DNA from: JBBRHH01 sp038222915
GTDB taxonomy: Bacteria > Planctomycetota > Phycisphaerae > Tepidisphaerales > Tepidisphaeraceae
DNA length: 9,743 nt
Direction of reading: 5' to 3'
Assembly: GCA_038222915.1 (NCBI GenBank)
Contig: JBBRHH010000203.1
Coordinates: 1 to 9,743, forward strand
How positions within the stretch are numbered: the first letter of the stretch is position 1; the number at the start of each line of letters is the position of its first letter. The position numbers and the translations under genes were made by a program. Of this stretch, positions 6,065 through 9,743 are shown one piece after another. The notes below the pieces were generated by a model. The model did not search any database, was not told the DNA's origin, and worked only from the letters and a program-made list of their open reading frames with translations.

Positions 6065-6317
6065 TCAACCACCTGCCAATCAGCATCAAAACAAAGACAA
6101 GCGAGATCAAAGGGAAGACCAGCGAGGCGAAAAGCCCGACGTTTATGGGCAGGCCGATCCAGTTGTAGGTCTGGGGGCTGATCTCCGTATTGAAGAACAT
6201 ATAGGCCCCGCCCACAGGGTAATTGCACACGTAATACAAATGCGTCGCCAGCACGATGGCGACATTCGCCACCCCAATCGATATGGCCGTTCCGATCGTG
6301 AGCACGCCGCGCTTCAT
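6060..6317 (-). CDS. Small two-helix membrane protein (5' part of a membrane/zinc-ribbon gene)
   Basis: An 85-residue protein starting at ATG 6317. It has two hydrophobic segments: about residues 5-27 (VLTIGTAISIGVANVAIVLATHL) and about 53-84 (GLPINVGLFASLVFPLISLVFVLMLIGRWLI). A polar loop with aromatic residues (YYVCNYPVGGAYMFFNTEISPQTYNW) lies between them. It ends abruptly inside or right at the end of the second helix. A zinc-ribbon coding stretch follows immediately in the +1 frame, which suggests this is the truncated front of a longer protein. Only a weak gtgag lies near the Shine-Dalgarno position. A palindrome sits 24-40 bases upstream of the start. Function is unknown; the planctomycete proteins of this shape that I recall are uncharacterised. 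Confidence 0.6.
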   Translation of the reverse strand: MKRGVLTIGTAISIGVANVAIVLATHLYYVCNYPVGGAYMFFNTEISPQTYNWIGLPINVGLFASLVFPLISLVFVLMLIGRWLI

Positions 6318-6340
6318 CGCTCACAATCGTAAGCTTCGCG

Positions 6341-6357
6341 CAATTGTCCCACAATTG
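6341..6357. promoter_or_regulatory. Perfect 7-bp palindrome upstream of the small membrane gene
   Basis: caattgt-ccc-acaattg is a perfect inverted repeat with a three-base spacer, located 24-40 bases upstream of the ATG at 6317 on the minus strand. Size, symmetry and position fit an operator for a dimeric repressor or a short 5' UTR hairpin. No regulator gene is nearby. Confidence 0.35.
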
Positions 6358-6533
6358 GCCAGGTCTTCTCATTCCTCGTGGCGCCACGACTCTCATCGCG
6401 CCACAACAAATGGGCTTTCCCCCGCCATCGTCAATCCCTCACCCCGCAGTACGGCCGCTCCCAAAGAATGATCCAGGATCTCGCGCCGACAATCCACCGC
6501 GAACTGGCAGCTCCTCGTCGGCATTCGGCAGCC

Positions 6534-6566
6534 GTTGCGCGAAAATCGCTCCGCGCGCGCAACACC
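6534..6566. repeat. Hairpin repeat, copy 1
   Basis: gttgcgcg (6534-6541) pairs with cgcgcaac (6556-6563) in an 8-bp stem around a 14-base loop. The right side contains gctccgcgcgcgcaacacc (6548-6566), a 19-bp stretch repeated exactly at 6657-6675. Together the two copies look like a REP-type pair; copies elsewhere in the genome cannot be assessed from this window. Confidence 0.5.
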
Positions 6567-6639
6567 TTCAAACACAAAATCCCCGGAATAAAAAAATAAA
6601 TACCCCAAAAACCCCAGCAAAAACGCAAATCCGTCCGCA

Positions 6640-6675
6640 GGTGTTGCGCTCGCGGCGCTCCGCGCGCGCAACACC
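6640..6675. repeat. Hairpin repeat, copy 2 (long, near-perfect)
   Basis: A 36-base hairpin: ggtgttgcgc (6640-6649) pairs perfectly with gcgcaacacc (6666-6675). After a single t/c mismatch, cgcgg (6651-6655) pairs with ccgcg (6660-6664) around a four-base loop. Its right 19 bases are an exact direct repeat of 6548-6566, 109 bases earlier. The strength of the stem and its intergenic position suit a palindromic REP-like element or a transcript-end structure. Confidence 0.55.
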
Positions 6676-6739
6676 ACGCAAGGAATGAGGAGTCACATAT
6701 GCGCACACGTTCTATTGTCGCCCGCGCCGCCATCCACCC

Positions 6740-6763
6740 CTTCGTGTCTTCGCGACTTCGTGG
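6740..6763. repeat. Triple 8-bp repeat
   Basis: Three consecutive octamers, cttcgtgt, cttcgcga and cttcgtgg, followed by tgaaaa. Elements of the kind cttcgtgtcttcgtg...cttcgtggtga are familiar as dispersed intergenic repeats in planctomycete, verrucomicrobial and related genomes; this is recall, not a search. Function unknown. Confidence 0.45.
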
Positions 6764-6800
6764 TGAAAATTGCATTTCCATCAAACCAAACGACCCCGGT

Positions 6801-6908
6801 CGCTTTGGGGCGATTTCAGATTCGAAGCGGGGAGATTTTACGTCGGTTTGGGGAGATTCGAGGGAGGTTGGAGGCACCCTTCGATACCGCTTTGGGGGCG
6901 CTTATTTT
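6801..6908. repeat. Degenerate G-rich repeats with about 22-bp spacing
   Basis: The elements cgctttggggcgattt (6801), cgaagcggggagattt (6823), cggtttggggagattc (6844) and cgctttgggggcg (6888) share a core of four or more G followed by gatt or similar. The G-runs start at 6807, 6829, 6850 and 6894, spacings of 22, 21 and 44. The pattern is weak but the regular spacing is seen directly. Confidence 0.35.
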
Positions 6909-7015
6909 CGACGATTCCGGCCTAAACCCTTGTCAATCCGCAACCCGCGCCAAGCAACACAATTTTTGCGCGCACAAAACACCAAAACCGCCCGCGCCCA
7001 AGATCGAAGTTGGGC

Positions 7016-7043
7016 GTTCAACGTTGGAAGTTCAGCGTTCAAA
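7016..7043. repeat. Duplicated 14-bp unit
   Basis: gttcaacgttggaa (7016-7029) is followed directly by gttcagcgttcaaa (7030-7043), 11 of 14 positions identical. Low-complexity gttcaacgtt-type repeats recur between genes in this group of bacteria as far as I recall. Nothing suggests coding. Confidence 0.4.
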
Positions 7044-7095
7044 TTCTCCCCCAACGCTGCATTCCGCACGTTCACCAGTGCATTCCCAACCCCGG

Positions 7096-7205
7096 TCGGT
7101 TGTGTGTCGGTGATGGTTCGATTGTGTGCTCTTTATGTGCCGCTTTATGGTCGGTCATGTGTCGGTTATGTGCTGATTGTGTGTCGGTTATGTGTCGGTT
7201 TTTTC
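7096..7205. repeat. Ten-unit 11-bp tandem repeat array upstream of pyruvate carboxylase
   Basis: The sequence divides without gaps into ten consecutive 11-base units with consensus tcggttatgtg: tcggttgtgtg, tcggtgatggt, tcgattgtgtg, ctctttatgtg, ccgctttatgg, tcggtcatgtg, tcggttatgtg, ctgattgtgtg, tcggttatgtg, tcggttttttc. Two units are identical to the consensus, most others differ at one to four positions, and the fourth, fifth and last units are more diverged. The period is close to one helical turn, so all units present the same face of the DNA. The array ends 330 bases before the carboxylase ATG. An inverted copy lies at 7275-7289. It is too short in period, and lacks spacers, to be CRISPR. 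Confidence 0.8.
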
Positions 7206-7274
7206 ACGCCACGTGTAGGGTCGATTCAACAGAATCCGATACCGGCCATACACTTACGAAAACCATACATCCAG

Positions 7275-7289
7275 AAACCGACACGTAAC
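7275..7289 (-). repeat. Inverted copy of the 11-bp repeat
   Basis: aaaccgacac at 7275-7284 is the exact reverse complement of gtgtcggttt at 7192-7201. The match continues to about 15 of 18 positions if flanks are included (gttacgtgtcggtttctg against gttatgtgtcggtttttt). The array and its inverted copy thus bracket about 73 bases containing an ordinary-looking sequence, and could form a cruciform or a pair of opposed binding sites. Confidence 0.55.
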
Positions 7290-7535
7290 TCGATTTTGCG
7301 CATTGGCACAGCGCACAATCATACGAAAAACACCTATCAACCCGCACTGGCGCCTCTCCCCCTCCTTGGCAGATTCGCCGGATATCCCAATCCGTCTCCA
7401 TCCTCCGCCCCGCATTCTGCAATCTACATTGCTCCACATTGTGTCCGCCCGCCACGTTCCCTTGCAAATACGCCCCATATCTCCACAATACCGCCGGTTT
7501 TTTATGCGTCCGTTGCCCGTAATTTCAGGATTTTC

Positions 7536-9743
<2,208 letters not shown>

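Larger units (their letters stand above)
6318..7535. other. Gene-free, repeat-rich intergenic region
   Basis: About 1.2 kb between the divergent small membrane gene and pyruvate carboxylase carries no reading frame with codon bias or a recognisable family. Open frames here are short and conflict between strands. Instead it holds a palindrome (6341-6357), two related hairpins (6534-6566 and 6640-6675), an A-rich stretch (6586-6625), a triple 8-bp repeat (6740-6763), degenerate G-rich repeats (6801-6908), a 14-bp duplicated unit (7016-7043) and an 11-bp tandem array (7096-7205). The last 330 bases before the carboxylase presumably contain its promoter, but no convincing -35/-10 pair could be fixed. 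Confidence 0.6.

Noticed and set aside
6060..6067. Programmed +1 frameshifting joining the membrane protein to its zinc ribbon.
   Set aside because: The P-site codon atc before TGA would re-pair poorly after a +1 slip (to tct), and no upstream stimulator is evident; an indel or sequencing error is simpler.
6431..6877. Minus-strand frames in the large intergenic region, one with a hydrophobic WGFWGIYFFIPG stretch.
   Set aside because: Two overlapping frames are equally open, neither has coding-like codon bias or a ribosome site, and parts translate the dispersed 8-bp repeats and hairpins.
7096..7205. A CRISPR array.
   Set aside because: Units are 11 bases with no unique spacers and no cas genes are present.
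7303..7490. Promoter-like hexamers (ttggca at 7303, ttgcaa at 7462) ahead of pyruvate carboxylase.
   Set aside because: No matching -10 hexamer of better than four of six positions at suitable spacing, so no promoter is called.

Overview
The window looks like a high-GC chromosome of a Planctomycetota-type bacterium, possibly of the Phycisphaerae; a wider PVC-group origin cannot be excluded. The clues are a secreted DUF1080 (3-keto-disaccharide hydrolase type) protein, a zinc-ribbon tail of the form CxxCKYDLTGNVSGVCPECG, a Y1-transposase start containing TNTYGTWLPGDPRGF, and several short dispersed repeats. Lineage is inferred from recalled family patterns, not from a search.

Left part (1-3043). 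Two minus-strand genes sit 9 bases apart: a SAM-dependent methyltransferase and, cut by the left edge, the first 19 codons of a PHP-fold phosphatase of the CpsB/YwqE type. A REP-like hairpin lies in the divergent intergenic space. On the plus strand follow three closely spaced genes that probably form an operon: a PIN-like small protein, a PfkB-family sugar or nucleoside kinase, and a YycJ/WalJ-like metallo-beta-lactamase-fold hydrolase with an altered metal motif.

Middle part (3044-5208). A truncated Y1-type (REP-associated) transposase start is followed by an apparently foreign block of visibly lower GC and less biased codon use. It carries two minus-strand genes: a GIY-YIG nuclease-domain protein with all its catalytic residues, and a DUF4238 protein. 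The GIY-YIG reading frame runs well upstream of its only common start codon, so its 5' end is either misjudged or lost at the island boundary. A possible 80-codon gene overlaps the stop of the DUF1080 gene by GTGA.

Right part (5205-9743). This holds the DUF1080 gene with a signal peptide and a strong Shine-Dalgarno sequence, then a small two-helix membrane protein whose zinc-ribbon tail is separated from it by a +1 frame change. A 1.2 kb gene-free stretch (6318-7535) follows. It is packed with hairpins and short repeats, most strikingly a ten-unit 11-bp array at 7096-7205 with an inverted copy about 80 bases further on. The window ends inside a pyruvate carboxylase gene (7536 to the right edge, 736 codons present), the largest gene here.

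No complete, recognisable multi-gene system spans the window. The items most worth a second look are the 11-bp phased array upstream of pyruvate carboxylase, the GIY-YIG plus DUF4238 island next to a broken transposase, and the frame-disrupted membrane/zinc-ribbon gene.
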